A DNA stretch of 64,000 nucleotides from Neurospora tetraspora. Taxonomy: Eukaryota > Ascomycota > Sordariomycetes > Sordariales > Sordariaceae. Under the pieces are notes generated by a model. The model did not search any database. It was not told the DNA's origin and worked only from the letters and a program-made list of their open reading frames with translations. Shown one piece after another: positions 1 through 13,733 of this stretch. Each line of letters opens with the position of its first letter. Position 1 is the first letter of the stretch. The stretch covers positions 930,001 to 994,000 of the forward strand of contig NW_026944383.1 in assembly GCF_033439725.1 (NCBI RefSeq). Reading direction: 5' to 3'. The translations under genes were made by a program, and so were the position numbers.

Positions 1-82
1 CGGGAGAAATAGTGCTAACGTTCAGAGCACCAGCGCTTTCGAAGACACTCCAGTCCAGCAATGTCACCATGGTTTCGTTCCA

Positions 83-3000
83 TCAGTAATAACCCATATT
101 GGGATTTATACCCCCAGCATGATGTCCACCACTACCGCCTCCTCCTCTCCCCTGATTCCCATCCTGCTGCTGCTGTCCCGCCCCATACCAACCTTGACCG
201 TAATCATACGCCGACGGCGGCCTTCCCCCCAACCCAGCAGCAGCAGCACACTGATCTCCAAACCCAGCGCCCAGACCGCCGTCGAAGCCCCCACCGCCCA
301 TTCCTATGCCTACTCCCATACCCAAGCCCATACCCAGCGCCATCATATTGAACTCATCGCCCACCAGCCCGCCGAGCGTCAAGTCCATGGCCTGCTCGAA
401 TCCGTCGCCGAAGATGGCCGGTTCGAATTCGGGTATGAACGCTTGGCTGAGCCAGGGTAGGGGATCGGGCTGCTGCTGGCTCATATCTGGAACTGTCGTG
501 GCGGGACTGGCGCCAGACATGAATGATGGTTGTTGGGCAGGCTGTGGCTGTGATCGGAGATTCCACTCCACCGAAGCCCCGTTGGGTGGAGCGCTGATTG
601 GGGTTGAGAGGATGATGTTCGCGTTGTTGGGCATGTGGGCGGTATGGCTAGGTGATGGACCTGCTGTGACGGTGGGTTTTCCGGGAGGAGGAGGACCGGA
701 GTTGGGGGTCGGGACGGTTGATGATTCGTGTGTCGCGACCTCGGAGAGGAGATGGAGTGGCGTGTCTGCTGTGGTTGGATAATCGGATGCATTCGGTTGC
801 TGTTGCCGTTGCTGTTGTTGCTTGTATGTTTGATTTGATCGTGACGGCCCGGCGGCGGTGGCGAGGTCCTTGTCGCCAGCGTTATCTTTTCGTGATGATT
901 GATTGCCAGCAAATGAAGGCGTACTTGACGACTCTGTCGAAGTTATACTACCCATTGCTGCCGCTCCGGAAGGACCACCGGCCTCAGCATTGGAGGTGCG
1001 TGAACCTTTGGGCCAGGTAGGCTGCTTCTGCGCTTGGAACCATTGTCTAAGCATCCCGAGAACGAAGAAGAATTTGGCAGCTGGCCTGTTCTTGTCGTCC
1101 GCCATGGTAGCTTTGAACTTCTCCAGGAGTTTCTCGATCCACTTCTCAACCTCTATGTCCTCCTTTTTCATCACCTTTCCCAGCTCGGTCTTGGGCGAAA
1201 TCACAGACAAATGGATTCTGATCAGGATTACCACGGCGTAGGCGATGCGCACAAAGCTGAAGGCCGGCAGACAGCGTATACTATGGACCTCCATGGTGAG
1301 AAACACGTCAAAGATGTGCTTGCTGGCCTCCAGAGTTGCGCTCAGCGCTTTCACGTGGGCAGGCGTCAAGTTACCGTCCAGCCAGGCTGTTTGGCCATCA
1401 ATTGACGTGGCAGGCCCTTTGCCGTCATCGGGGCTCTCATTCTGCCAGACGATCTCGTGCATGTACAAGTCAAGGACGTAAAAGCTTAACATGAGCGATG
1501 GCTGTCGCATGTCGTCTGGGAGTGACTTCTGGTACTCGTCCAGCTTGTGCTCAAAGTAGCTGAGTAGATGCTGTGTTCTCGGAATCGTGATGCTGGAGCC
1601 TGAGTTATGATCATCGAAGAAATTGATGCCAACTTCGTCTGCTAGTCTGTGCGTCCAAATTAGGTGACACAGATACTTGTCCGTTGGTGCTGCTTCAGGC
1701 GACGTCTCTAGTATTTTGACACTTTCTTCCATGAACGAGGACCATCGGATGAGATTCGGTCGGTGGAGTGCCATGGAAGTATTGGTGGCGAGAAAATAGC
1801 ACGTCAACCACGCCCGTCTGGGTTCGATTGACGTGGGATCCGGCGGAGGTGGTTTATACATGATTTTATCACGTATGGTGGAGGGCATGCCATTCCTTAG
1901 TCCGCCCCTTGGCTGTCTGTTCCTTCCAAGACCGAGATCGATGGCCATAACCGCGGCGATGTGAAGTAACTGGTAGAACTTGAGCTCCTCAAAGCGTTCG
2001 GGCGGCCAGTACCATATGGTAGCCACCTGAATTGCTTGGACGAGCTCTAGACTCTTGCTTCCAGTCACCATGACCTCCTCCGCAAAGCGTTTCATCAACT
2101 CGTTCGTCAGAATCTTCTGCACTGAGGGTACTTCCCCCGCGGCAGCAGCCATGACTGCGTGGAAAAGGATCGGTTTTGATCTCCTGAGCTTGTCTGCCGT
2201 CATGTCGGCGGGGAAAACGACGCCTGGTAGATGCAGAACCATATGCTTATGATAACGCTCGAAGAATGCAGCTGCCTGAACCATGCTGATTATGTTTCGG
2301 TCAACAATATCAGGGTGTCTTATTGGCGGCCGTGGTATCGAGAAACCATCTCGCGGATCCTGACTAGCTCGCTCTCTATCATCGGTATGCTTCCTTTTCT
2401 GTCCCCCAGGGGCTATAGTCGGCGTTAGGTAGAGGTTGTTATCGCGATCCATTTCACTGTACCCAGGCCAGGCTCGTGACGGTGTCTGTTGGCGTCCTGA
2501 CGCAGGCTGTTCTCTTGGGGGAACAGGCCAATCCTTTGTTGCGGAAGGCGGTTGACTAGATGCCCCCCTTCCAGATCCATAGCCATTGGGATCATAAGGA
2601 GTCGCTGTATACCTGGGCGCCGCTTGTGCATCAGGCCCAGTAGTAGTTGCCGAGGAGACAGGTGGGGATGTCATGGGCAAGGGATTCGTGCCACCGCGCA
2701 CGTTTTGCAAGGTCGCTGTCAGAGCATCGATCTTCTTTTCCAGCTCCGCCACCCGGTTGTCTGCCTTTTTCTGACGCTTGCGCGAGGGTTCCGTCACGAT
2801 ACAAGGACGCTTTGCTTTGGCACATCGCTTGCAGTCCCCGTTCGGATTCGCGGGGTCTGGCTCACATCGAACCTTGAGACCACGGCAACTTTCGCAAGCC
2901 CGAGGCTTCTTGGGTTCCCCGTTGGGATCCCTGCCTCCGCCATCAACACCGGGAGATGGGACATCGGCAGGCGTATCATTGGCCGTAGCAGTGCCAGCGG

Positions 3001-3709
3001 CAGCCGAAGAGTTTGGACTGTAACCGACGGACGATGTTGGCGATTGCGGCGGGTTATGAGCAGTTGTTTGCGATGTTGCGGATGCTTTCGAGTCTGGTCG
3101 CCTGTGCGGTGTCTGCAACTGCGGTTGGACATTGTAAGGTTGCGCCGACGACTGCGACTGCGACTGATACTGCACTGGCGAATTCGTCTGACTTACAGTA
3201 GCAGATCGAAGTTGGGAGCTGTGGTCTGGTTGACCGGATGGTAGGTGGGCCTGGGAGTTGGGATGATATTGTGGATGTAGCTGTTGTTGATGTTGGTTGC
3301 CGGGACTCGGCGCATTGATACCACGGCCACCCTTGGTATTACTCGTCGCGTTCTGGGCGGCCGCGCTTATCGACGGTGTCGCCATTGAAGCTTTAATTTG
3401 TACATTCGGCGTCGGCTTGCGATCAATATCCATGGTCGGCTTCCGTGGTTGGAAACAAGCGTCGGTTGACGTCGGTGATGACGGGCCTTCTTCGTCCGAT
3501 CTGCCGATGACGCTGTTGGTGTCCGGGTGGGAAAAGTCGGAGGTCGGCGGTTTATCTGACACAGTAACACTAGCCGCGTTAGGTCGTATGCCTGCTCACG
3601 TGGTCTGTGCTTTTGCCCCTGATCGGGTGTTTTTATCACCACCTCCGTGGGGGTTTGAATCAGCCAATTGAGAACTCAGGAAAGCTTGGTCGTCACAAAA
3701 GCTGTCCAT
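83..3709 (-). CDS. Zn(II)2Cys6 fungal transcription factor
   Basis: Nuclear DNA-binding regulator; target genes unknown. The long open frame ends at 83. About 220 residues in is a zinc cluster beginning CESCRGLKVRCEPD and ending KRCAKAKRPC, with all six Cys, then basic RKRQKK and a short coiled coil (VAELEKKIDALTATL). A fungal-specific middle homology region follows (about residues 415-800). Both tails are Gln/Ser/Pro-rich, and the C-terminus is Gly/Met-rich like an activation domain. The zinc cluster resembles LeuB/War1-type factors, but I do not assign a name. The frame has no ATG at its left limit: at 3562 the codon is GTG, immediately beside a CTAAC branch point and a CAG acceptor ending at 3556. 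I propose exon 1 at 3640-3709 (ATG at 3709, MDSFCDDQAFLSS...) spliced to exon 2 at 83-3555 through an 84-nt intron that keeps frame. The donor (GTGATA) is weak, so the N-terminus is uncertain. The gene body itself is certain. Confidence 0.88.
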
Positions 3710-4248
3710 TTGCCTTGAGCATGAACATCACTGCATTAGTATCAGCTTTGAGCCTGCAGCAACTCTCCAAAACTTTCCTATTCCTTGTCATTAACTCGTC
3801 AAAAACTCGACTCCATACATACCATTTTTACATATTATCCAAGCAGATGTTCCTCTCACATTGTAGCCATATTCCAAGTGGCGTGAATGATGTGCTAATA
3901 TAATACATGACGTCTTGAGGGTTGTGATTTGCAACCAAAGTTGAACTGACGGTCTAATGTTTGACAACAGCCGCCATCTAGTCTAAGTGACCCCGAGTGA
4001 GAAGGGAAGAAGAAGATGGAAGACGAAGAAAAGAAGCTAAAGGACATTGGAATGCAATGGTATCTCATATTGGTCACGAGAAAAAATTGGGATGTAAGAA
4101 TATTGGCGTAAAAATGCCATACAAAATGTTTGTAAAACATCCAGGAAAAGGATCCAGAGATATCCAAGAAAAGGGCCGGAACAAGTGATCCTCAGCGCCG
4201 ATATTCTCCGTTGAAATGTCCGATAAGAAGAAGTACAGATTGAAGTGG
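3710..4248. other. Intergenic spacer, A/T-moderate
   Basis: Between the promoter side of the zinc-cluster regulator and the 3' end of the RhoGAP gene, both on the minus strand. It must hold the regulator's 5' leader and promoter and the RhoGAP 3' UTR. No coding frame, repeat or RNA gene is apparent. Confidence 0.5.
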
Positions 4249-7200
4249 TTAAAACCGATTGTCGTCTCTCATATGGCCTCTTGCTCCCGAAGGATGAAGG
4301 TTAGGCATACTGCTTTTGCGTCGGTCCTTCATTGAATATTGCTCATAAGAGGGGACGGAAGGATGGAAATCGTGAGATCTTTCGAGGCCTGTACTAGGCC
4401 TCATTCCTGATTGCGCAGAGTATAACGCAATGTCGTCATAGGCGGGTCTTTGAAGCGGTGGTGTGGGAGTACTCCGCGAATGCATTTGCGCAGCGTGCAT
4501 CTGAGCCATCTGTTGTTGCATGCTCATGGAGAGCGGTGGCGTTGGTGTGTTGCGGCTCACTTGGCCCTCGATAACGGGCTTCATGGGCCGTTGCCCATAG
4601 GGCGAACCACTGTGAGTTGACGACCGAGTGTCCGACGGGTGCGACCCGGTACGTTCGTGGATACTACCAGAATCCGTCGTGGGAAGCTCATATTCGCTGG
4701 GGTCAATGCCAAAGATGGGTTCGTAATTCTGGAGGAATAGTGCAAAAACAGGTGCGGGAATGTTGAGTGTAGGCGAGAACACAATGGCAACGTTGCGCAC
4801 TGTCATTTTGTTGGAGTCGGCATGGTTGATGATCTTGATCAGGAAAGCAATCAGGTACTTGAGAAGAGTACCATTGGCTTGTGGGAGCCGTTCCACGAGC
4901 ACCGAAAGAGCTGCGATCCTCTGTGCCTGATCAGAAAGCTGTTCGGTAACGGACTGGAACTCGGGATGAAGATCCCGTGTCAGTATGGTCGTGGGCAATT
5001 CGCGCAGATAAGCCTTGAGCAATGATGCGACAGCATGGATATCGTGATACTGCCCATCGTTAATCAGGTTGATGTCGCCCTCATTGTTAAACCGTTCTTT
5101 CAGCTGCTTGATGACAACGTTGGAACCGCTAAGCCTAAAGATACCCTCTTCGTTGATGGCATCCTTTGCATCCAAGTACTGGATACAGCGATAGACAACA
5201 GCCGGCAACGGGACCCTGACGTCCACTGGTGCGTTGTACCTAACTGCTTCAGCCAAGGGCGCACCAAACACAGGTCTGACCGGACCGTGGCTGTTCATCC
5301 CGGCACCCGCATGACTATTCTCACCGAAAAGCGTATGGTGTGCATCGACAGACTTTCCGGCCTTCTCTTTGCTATCCCCCCATCCAAAGATACTTCTTCG
5401 CGGTCTCGGGGCCTTTTCCACAACGGGCGGTGCTGGAAGTGGCGCTGAGGGACCCATGCCTAACTTGGTGCCCCAAGCCTCGGAGTTCGAAATGACCTGG
5501 GGATCGCGAGGGGCTGAAATTGTAAAGCCAGCTTGAGATGGCACGGCGTGCCCTTGAGCAGCAGGCTGGTTTGATGAGATGCCTTGTGGCAAGCCTCCTT
5601 GCTTTGTGGTATCGTAACTTCTGCCCAGAGTCTCGACATGTTGCTTCTTATTATGGCCTCCATTGGTCCGTTCGGAGGTATTAGAATCATGTCTGTCATG
5701 GGTTTGGTTTTTCTTCGAGCGGTCATCCTTTTCATCGTCGGTGTAGTCGATCCAGCGCAGCAGTGCTGACACCCACTCATCCCTTTCCCTGTCGCTCTCG
5801 GCACACAACACATGTGTAGTGACGCTAGTTGGGTCTTTCTTCTTGGGTTCCCTGATCACGAAAGCATGGCGGTACTGATTGTCGGGATTTTCCATCCCGG
5901 GTCCACGGGCGGGGGAATCTTCAGCGCCTTGATGACCCTGTTTGCCGATCTGCGTCATGATCTGTGCCTTCTGTAGCTTGATAGTGCCCAGATGGGCACC
6001 GCCGGGGGTCTCGTAATACTTGAGGTTGGGGCCATCTAGGATGAAGTACCTGGCTTTCCAACCGCCAAAGTTCTTGCCGCGTTTCGTAAGATAACCCTTG
6101 CGGAAAGGCCTTCCACCGGGGCCTGTTAGTATCGCTTCTGGATTTTCGTAGCCAGTCGAAGATCCGGTCTCGTCGGCATTTGGCGGCAGAGTATGCGTGG
6201 ACAGATACTTGCACAGTTCCAGCGCCGTAGAGTGATCGAGAGGAGTATTCAATAATTCATCCAAGTATTGGTTGAGAGCAATCCGACGGGCGTCCAACTT
6301 TGCGGGAGCATGTCCGCTGAACAAAGACCTGTCAGGAGTTTTGGCAGTGAACGTGGCACACGTCTTAAGCCTGGAGTCGAGCCTTGCCAAAGAAGCCGAG
6401 TCCTTTTCGACCCTCCATAACTCGCCACCGTCGGCTCTGGAGAACACAGCCAGGGTAAAAACTGGATCTTCTTCGAGCTGTGTCATGGACAGCAAGCTAG
6501 CCCTGGAAGGCTTCATGCGAGAAGACGCTACCTTGATATCGATGGATGGAAGAGCGTTCGGTGGAAGCAAAAGGTCTGGATATTCCTCGGTAATAAAGCC
6601 CCTGTAAATCCTGGTCCTTTCCGTCGGGCTTTCGTATGTGCTCTTAGTCGGGCTGGAGGTAGAAGATATGCTGTCGGTTTCCTTCACCATATGTATAGGT
6701 CTAGGAGAAGGTAGTGGCATCGTCGGCGGGGCGGAGATGTGCAGGGGTGTGTTTGGAGGCAGAGGAATGGGCGCTCGCGGTGGTCGTGGGGACAACGGTG
6801 CTCCCATAAAGTTCATGCCCCTAGGCGAAAGTGGTGGTGAGCTGACTCCCATCGGCATCGGGCGTGGGCTAGAGGGAAGACCAGGGCTCAAAAGCGGCAT
6901 CGCATAGGACGCATCCCGCTGAACGGTCCCACTGAGAACCCCGGCGAGTGACGAGACGGTCTCCTGAGGAGGGGCACTCATCTTCACTTCGAGAAACCGG
7001 GGATCGGATGGCATTACAGCCGGAGGCGGAGGCGGCGGCGGCGCGTCCTCATTCGCGGCCCTACTGGCGCTTTTCTTGCTCTTTTTGGACAGGCTTCGCA
7101 ATTCGGCCTCTTTCCTTGCCATGATTTCACGATCGCGTTCATCTTCCTCTCGTGTTCTTCGGCGGCCTCTTCGTTCTTCAAGACTCTGTTCATCAGCCTT

Positions 7201-9087
7201 CGGGTCGTCGTCATACTCAGATTCGCTGTCGGCCTCGGGTTGCGGTGCCCTTTTGCTGTGTAGGGCACTATCCTTGAGCTGAAGAGGCGCGGGCGGTGGT
7301 TTACGCAAAGGTGGTGATGTTGGAGGGGGTAGCTGCCCCTGTACAGGCAGCTCAATACGCTTGGAAGAAGGCTGTTCTGTAGGTGTTGCAGGGAGCGGCA
7401 TCCGGGGAGGCTCGCTTGGCAAACTTCTCGATGGTGGTAGGTTCGGATTGATATGAAGCCCGGTGGCTTGCTCCTCGGCCTCGCCCGCTTGCCTTCTGGC
7501 CTTCTCGCGTTCCCATTCCAGCGCGTCATGATCGTAATGATCTAAAGCATGTTCGCTCGGCCTTGGCATCGTATGAGAAGGATCCAGCATCTCACCCAGA
7601 GAACCATGAGATGGTGGTTGGCCAGCAGGAGGAGTCACAGGGTACGGTGCCATAGACATATCAACGGATGATTGCCTCTGTTGGCCAGGAGAACCTGGGA
7701 CTTCCAGCACCTGCTCCTGGGTTGAGAAGTCGGAGGCGGATGAGGTCCTGTTTATCTCTTGAGCCTTGGCAGCTGCTACCGCCGGGACTGACGGTCCATC
7801 TGGGTCGCTCAGAAGCTCCTTTAGCTTCTTCCTGTATTTTTCTTTCTCCTTCAAAGCCCGCTCGAGGTCCTTATTGAGGCCCAAAATCATGGCTCTCTGC
7901 TTATCAACCAGTCGCCATAATTGCGCGTTCTGTTGCGATTGTGATTGCTTCTCTTTCAGCAAGTATTGGATGACTGCCTCTGGACTTCCGGCGGTCTTGA
8001 TCAAGTTGGCAATGTCTGTCGGCCCTGCGTTGTTCTCTTGGGACGCTTTTGTAGTGGTATCTGATCTCGATGATATTGCTGATATTGCTGAGTCCATGGA
8101 GGAGTTTCTCTTGTCCGGGCCACTCCTGACAAGGTCAGCCCGCACTGCCGATGGACCTGCCATGGCAGAAGTTTGGCCGGAAGAGGAGCCTGGGGGAGGC
8201 TGCTGTATCAGTCCCGTAATCGAGTTATTGCGATCATTCGAAGATTTTGGGCTGAACGACGAATCTGGTCTGATACATGACACGCGATGTTAGCACGGTG
8301 TTCGGGGCTCGGTTTTGCCTTTGGTCGCCAACGCCGAAAGCCAGCACGCATGGGACGGGGTCTACACACCCTGGCCGTGTTTCCTCTGGAGTATATCTGC
8401 CCGAAGATTCGCTATCGAAGAAGGCCGTCGGCGAGAGGTGATCGGGAGCCGTCGTGGTTACTATCCGTGGAATCGCGGCCGCTGCGAAAGGGTTGTGAAA
8501 CTTGGGCGGGAAGTCGGATTGTGTTGGGCCGGGACTCGTCGGGGGAGAGGCAACGGTACTTAGTTGCAGGGGGCTTGGGACAGGTTTCTGTGGGAACCTG
8601 ATGTGGCAGATCGATTGGGTCAGTATCGTGGACACAACTATCTGACAGTAACACGGCAGTGAAGACAGCAGAAGAATCTGGGGGGTAGGTCGGCTGGCGG
8701 CGGTTTGTCCGGTGTCGGTTGTGATCGAAGGTTGCTCTTGGTCTCGTCCGTCCGATTTTCAGCCTCTTGCGAATTTCCCTTGCAGCCCGTCTCCAATATC
8801 TCTCCAATGCCCAAAGTCTTGAAGCGGCACGGGTTCCGATAGTGTTGAAGACTGATCCACGTCCTCCCAAAAACGATCTCAACTCCACACTCACTTGGGG
8901 AAATTGGAGGCGCAAAACGAGAAACGACATGGAGCAAGGTCAAACGCGGAAACAAGATGACATACCTCGTCGATGAGGGTATTAATGGCAGCGCACTGTT
9001 GGGTGGTGGTGGTCCAGTGGTGAAGGCTCTCCCGTCATAATGTTGGTTTGACGGGCCAGCATCGGCCGGGTGAGCAAGCTGCGACAT
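4249..9087 (-). CDS. PX-PH-RhoGAP protein, Bem3-like Cdc42 GAP
   Basis: GTPase-activating protein expected to switch off Rho/Cdc42 GTPases at sites of polarised growth, as Bem3 does in yeast. Exon 1 is 8966-9087 (ATG at 9087, MSQLAHPADAGPSNQ...) and exon 2 is 4249-8269; the 696-nt intron has a GTATGT donor, a CTAAC branch point and a CAG acceptor, and phase 2 joins cleanly to give Arg41. Total 1380 residues. Visible in order: a coiled coil (about 142-200), Pro-rich linkers, a PX domain (about 593-730, for phosphoinositide binding), a PH domain (about 764-880, starting RKGYLTKRGKNFGGWKARYF), and a RhoGAP domain (about 1040-1230) with arginine finger in GIFRLSGS and the conserved NVAIVFSPTL. 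The order PX-PH-RhoGAP is that of Bem3. Without the spliced first exon the frame would begin at a GTG codon, so the upstream ATG is preferred. The tail is Ser/Pro-rich and probably phosphorylated. Confidence 0.93.
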
Positions 9088-12000
9088 GCCCGTGGTCCGT
9101 AATGCGACAAAGCGCCCCTGGGAGAAGGGGAATGGAACCTAGGTGCTACAAAGAGGAGGAGGACAGCACCAGGAGTCCAGGACTTGGCGGCCAATTGAGG
9201 ACGAGACGTGAGAAGGTGACCTGTGAAAGGGACCTGCGGAGGGGGTCAGAGCTTAGGTAACGCAGGATAACTCGCCAAAGTTTCGAAGTGCCCGGGTGAC
9301 CCTGATTAACGTCGCATATATTAATTCGCCGTGGTAGCCTCTCACGGGTGATTAGATATTAAGTGTTGACTTGTTATTGCGATGCTGAGCAATGAAAATA
9401 TCCGTGTGTAATCGATAGCGTAGATGGCGCTGTTGGATATGGCTTGCTTGGTGTAGATGTGCCTGTTTGGCTGTGTTGGACACTAATGAAAGAGTAGGCT
9501 ATTCAGGGTTTCAACCGAGATAGGCCTTTCCACGGGAAATTCTCGGTGTATCGCGGAACGTAGGATGTTGAGTGAGGGTCTCTGTGTCCTGTTTTGAACT
9601 AACCTACAGTGTATGTATGAGTCGCGACATCTGGGGGATCAGGGCCGAGACGGGACGAGGAGCGGGAGTGGTAAGAAGATAAAAGATGGGAAGTGTCAAA
9701 CGACGGGTCCAGACACTGGAGGACCAAGAAGGAAGACCCAGCCGGATGGGATGGCTCGGATGGGACTGAACAATGGGATGGGATAGGATGAGATGGGAAG
9801 TTGGCAAAGGTGCCCGTAGACATTCAGATTGGGAGATGCCAGAGAGGACCGATTTGATTCAAACCTTTTTTTTTCCTCCTCAGACCTCTTTGGCCTTTGC
9901 TTCCCCTCTCCGTCGTCCAATGGCACTCTTTCCTGTCCCTTTGTCGACGTCCAGTCCTTTGTTCGGGGTAACAACCCCCCTCCCCCTAATCCCTGAGATT
10001 TGAGAGATCGCAATCGACTGAACTGATTGTCTAGCGCCATCTCCTCCGGACAGCGGCCAACTCTGGGCCAAGTTTAATTCCCCGTCGTGCTCGTCGACAA
10101 AGCCTGCCCCCGCGACGTGCCCCGTGAATGCAACTGTATTGGATCCGCAACGTCCGCGCCAGTCCGCATCGCTTCACTTTGGGTGCCCTTTTGTGCATGA
10201 GGCAGTGCCTGGGCTCCGAGGATTCTCACTAACACGATCCATCGTGGACCTGGTGCCAGTGCTCTTTGAAGCCAAGAAATGACAGGGTGAATGAGATGCT
10301 CGGAGTTAGCAAGATACTCGCTCGGCAGTGGTGGCTACCATCCCCACCATCCCTCATGAAATTAAAAGCAGGGATCAGGGTCACAGCTCGGAGCCCATGC
10401 CGCCATGGCAATCGGCGCCACTGACCTGCTGGAGGCTAGGAAGTTGCTTTGGTGATTTCACCAGACCGAGAGCAGCAGCATCTCATTTCATGCTCAACAA
10501 TACGACTCACCGGACCTTCTCTCGGGTTGGTAGCCATTCTCATTGTGAACTGGACAAACGGCGGAAGTCTTAAGATCTGGAATTCATGACACAAGAGTGA
10601 TGTTGAAAAGCATCTGTGTCATCCCCGCCGCTGTCCCGCGGCCCCGCCTCCAGCGGCACCGGGATCGATGCAAACTCCAGTGTCTGCATGCACGAGCTCG
10701 ACATTACTGCAGGAACACGGGACAGCTGTATTTCTAGCGCGCGCAAACATCCTCACGCCATCATAACTTTATCTTCTTTGTGTTGTAGTGCAGCAGCTTT
10801 ACACAGTCTCGGTCACCATATCTACCTGAGACGGGAATACCTCAAGTCCAGACGAAACAGGCGCCTCGGTTGAGACAATTGAAGGTGAACCACCACAGTC
10901 AGGACGGGTCCTGCTGCTTGCTCCCCGGCCCTAGGATTCAGCATCGACAACCAAGATGAGCTACCCAGTCTCACTCCCCCAGTCCAATATTCCATACCAA
11001 TAGCCTCTGGAGCTGACGTGAGGGGCACTAATATTCTTTCGCGGGGCAGCCTGTTGATGAGCATTGTCCACCTCGTCAGATCTTCCCCCAAGACAGTATG
11101 TATTCTCCGACCATATGGCTCCGCTGCTGTCGCCAGCAAACATTATGAAGTCGCTTAATCGACGGGGCTATCAAGCGCGATAATGACCCCCGTCCGGTTT
11201 GTCCTACCTACCTATGTACTTAACAATCAGGACAATAGTTGACAGCGTGGGATAAGGGACCTGGCAGACAAGTATGCGCGCTACCTGTCAGTTCTCTTTC
11301 ATCATGTTCCCACGATCCTTTCACCGCAGCTCCCAGCTCCTTTGGTCATGAGCTGACCACGTACGCAATATCAGATGTGTATCAAAAAGTGATATATGAA
11401 GCCTGTTCTAACTCTTGTGTTCAACCCTCCAAAAAGGCACATCTCTCCTCCCTGTGCTTGGTCTTCAAAATTCAGGGACCCCAGTAGCCAATCAAACCAT
11501 TGATGTCAACCTCCCGGTCATGGTTAGGCGCATCCAGCTAGGCACGCCATAAAAACAGACACCAGACACGGGGAAGACAGGGCAATGACAGGTCGATGCT
11601 GTTTTGGGCCTTTTGATAGGCCTGATACCTAGAGGCAGCCGTTAGAAATTGGCGGCTCCTGACGGCAAAATCTCTTTTCTTTCTCATCAAAGAGACTTGC
11701 CGAGGTCGGCATTTGTGTGTGGTGGCAGAGTTGGACAGCAGGACAGTCATCGATCGGGAATCAAAAAAAGCAGGTCGACCACGCACGCAGGATTCCCTTT
11801 TCTACATATTGCGACTCTGCGCCAGGTTCCGCAGATTATCGCCCCTTTTTTGCACATACACTGCGTGGTATCCGTATACCATAAGAGGCAGGCCGTTCTG
11901 CAACTCAGCGCACCACCATTTGGCACCCACGCTCTCTGTCGCAAGTCGCAGGCGGCTTCGTGAGCTTTGGTCGTTCATACCAAATGGGGCCAATGTCAAC

Positions 12001-13502
12001 TCCCAAACAGGTGGTGTACCACACACACTCTTCCCACGCCCAGACTTATTGACATTCAGGAACCGAATGGAACCCTCAAACAAAGAAGTTGACGACACGG
12101 GCCTCTCGTGTCTACCTAAGGAATGTCGATATTCGCATGCAAGTCATCTAACACTGCCAAACCTCCCGTCCCATTGTTGAAGTTTCTTTCCGCCCGCTGT
12201 GCGGCGTGTCTGTGGTCACCCTCACGTGGGATTCTTCGCAGAAACGGGTGTTGTTTCTCCCCAACGATTGGCTGGATGTCGGTGGTTTCGTAACAGACCA
12301 GAAGCCCCTGAAATTCCACATGAAAATGTTTGGACTAAAAACAAAACCTGTTTGGAAACCTCGAAACTTTGGAACGGATTGGAAAAGGCAAGTCACCATG
12401 CGGGCCGAGAAGTGGAAGGTCAAGGTCTCAGAAAGAAAGAAAGAAAGAAAGGGTTTGGTTTCTGGGGCTCAACAGGGGGGTGGGGGTGTCAGTGTGAGGA
12501 AGGGTCCCATTGTCCTTTCTGTTTTCTCTTCCATTTGCAAACGGGCACTCATATCAGAGGATCCCCGTGTTCCCTACCTCACAACAAGTTTTGATACGCA
12601 ACCAACGTGCGAAGGAAATCGAAACAAGGTAACAGAGAAACAATAACCAAGGAAACAATGAGATTTGAGGATCAGGGTCCGTCCGGTGGTTCAACCAACC
12701 ATCCCGAAACAAACAAGTGCCCAAATTAAAGGTCGTAACTGAAGTGCGAGGCCCGTGCGTTTTATATCCGGTCTCCGGTCTCCGGTCTCCGGACTCGTAA
12801 CAGGCGATCAATGTTTCTTGATTGAACACAGCACTGTCAGATAATTCGTGATGAAGATACTTTTTTTGCCTTGTAACCACCTCTCTCAGTCAGGTTGGAT
12901 AGAGTTGGTCGAATCTGACGTGAAAAGAGGGCAATCACCCCTGTTAAGCTAGAAAAAGGGAAAGAAAAGGAAGTATATATATTGCCGAAGGACTAGTTAC
13001 CATTAATAGAAAACTTTGTTGCGTCTAGACATCGAGGTTTACTATTAAGTTCCCAAGATGATCTAACGAAGATGATGCATATCCGTTGAACTGATTTGAC
13101 CACTATCTTCACCCGTTTAAGTCCTGACGAGATGGGATGATTGACCACGATTGGAAGCATGTACTGTATACTGCCCCAATGTCGGTATTAAGAGGGAAAA
13201 AACGCGGAGATCTTCCCAGAGTTAAACATTGAGTATGTGATCACTGGGTTCAGCAAGACGACGTCATTAACTGTTACAGCACGTAGATTGAGGGTTGACG
13301 CACCAAAAGATCAGACGGAATAAATAAGGGGTGAAAGATGGAGGAGAGGAAGAAGCTAAGATACACGTGGGTGGATGGGAACAGGATCTTATATGGGATG
13401 ACAAACCAAAGGGGATGAAAGACTAGAGACGAATATCAGGCAGGTCTTGGCATGTGCCATCAAATCAACCTCCAATAAATGAAAAATGTTATGTTCATAA
13501 TT

Positions 13503-13538
<36 letters not shown>

Positions 13539-13733
13539 GTAGCTAAACTAGATAGGTATCGTTGCGTAACATAAACTCATAAAAGTGTCATGAAAAAGAC
13601 GCCCTCATTAGGTCATATCCTCCGGCCATCGCAATCCAAAGGGGACGAACTCCAAGCTCCAAGCACAACCCCCAAGAAAGAGGACATCAACCGAAGAAAA
13701 TGCAAGAAACACCGACGAAAAAGCCTAGCATCA
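9088..13733. other. 4.6-kb intergenic region without a convincing gene
   Basis: It holds the promoter of the RhoGAP gene on its left and the 3' flank of the His-rich gene on its right. Scattered open frames on both strands lack ATG context, domain-like composition or splice signals and are judged chance. Visible features are a C/T-rich patch near 9.88 kb, a triple GGTCTCC tandem near 12.77 kb, short AAAG runs near 12.43 kb, and the ATC microsatellite listed separately. Confidence 0.5.
13502..13538. repeat. ATC trinucleotide microsatellite
   Basis: About 12 uninterrupted ATC/CAT units in non-coding DNA just beyond the 3' end of the His-rich gene. Probably polymorphic in length between strains. 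Confidence 0.9.
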
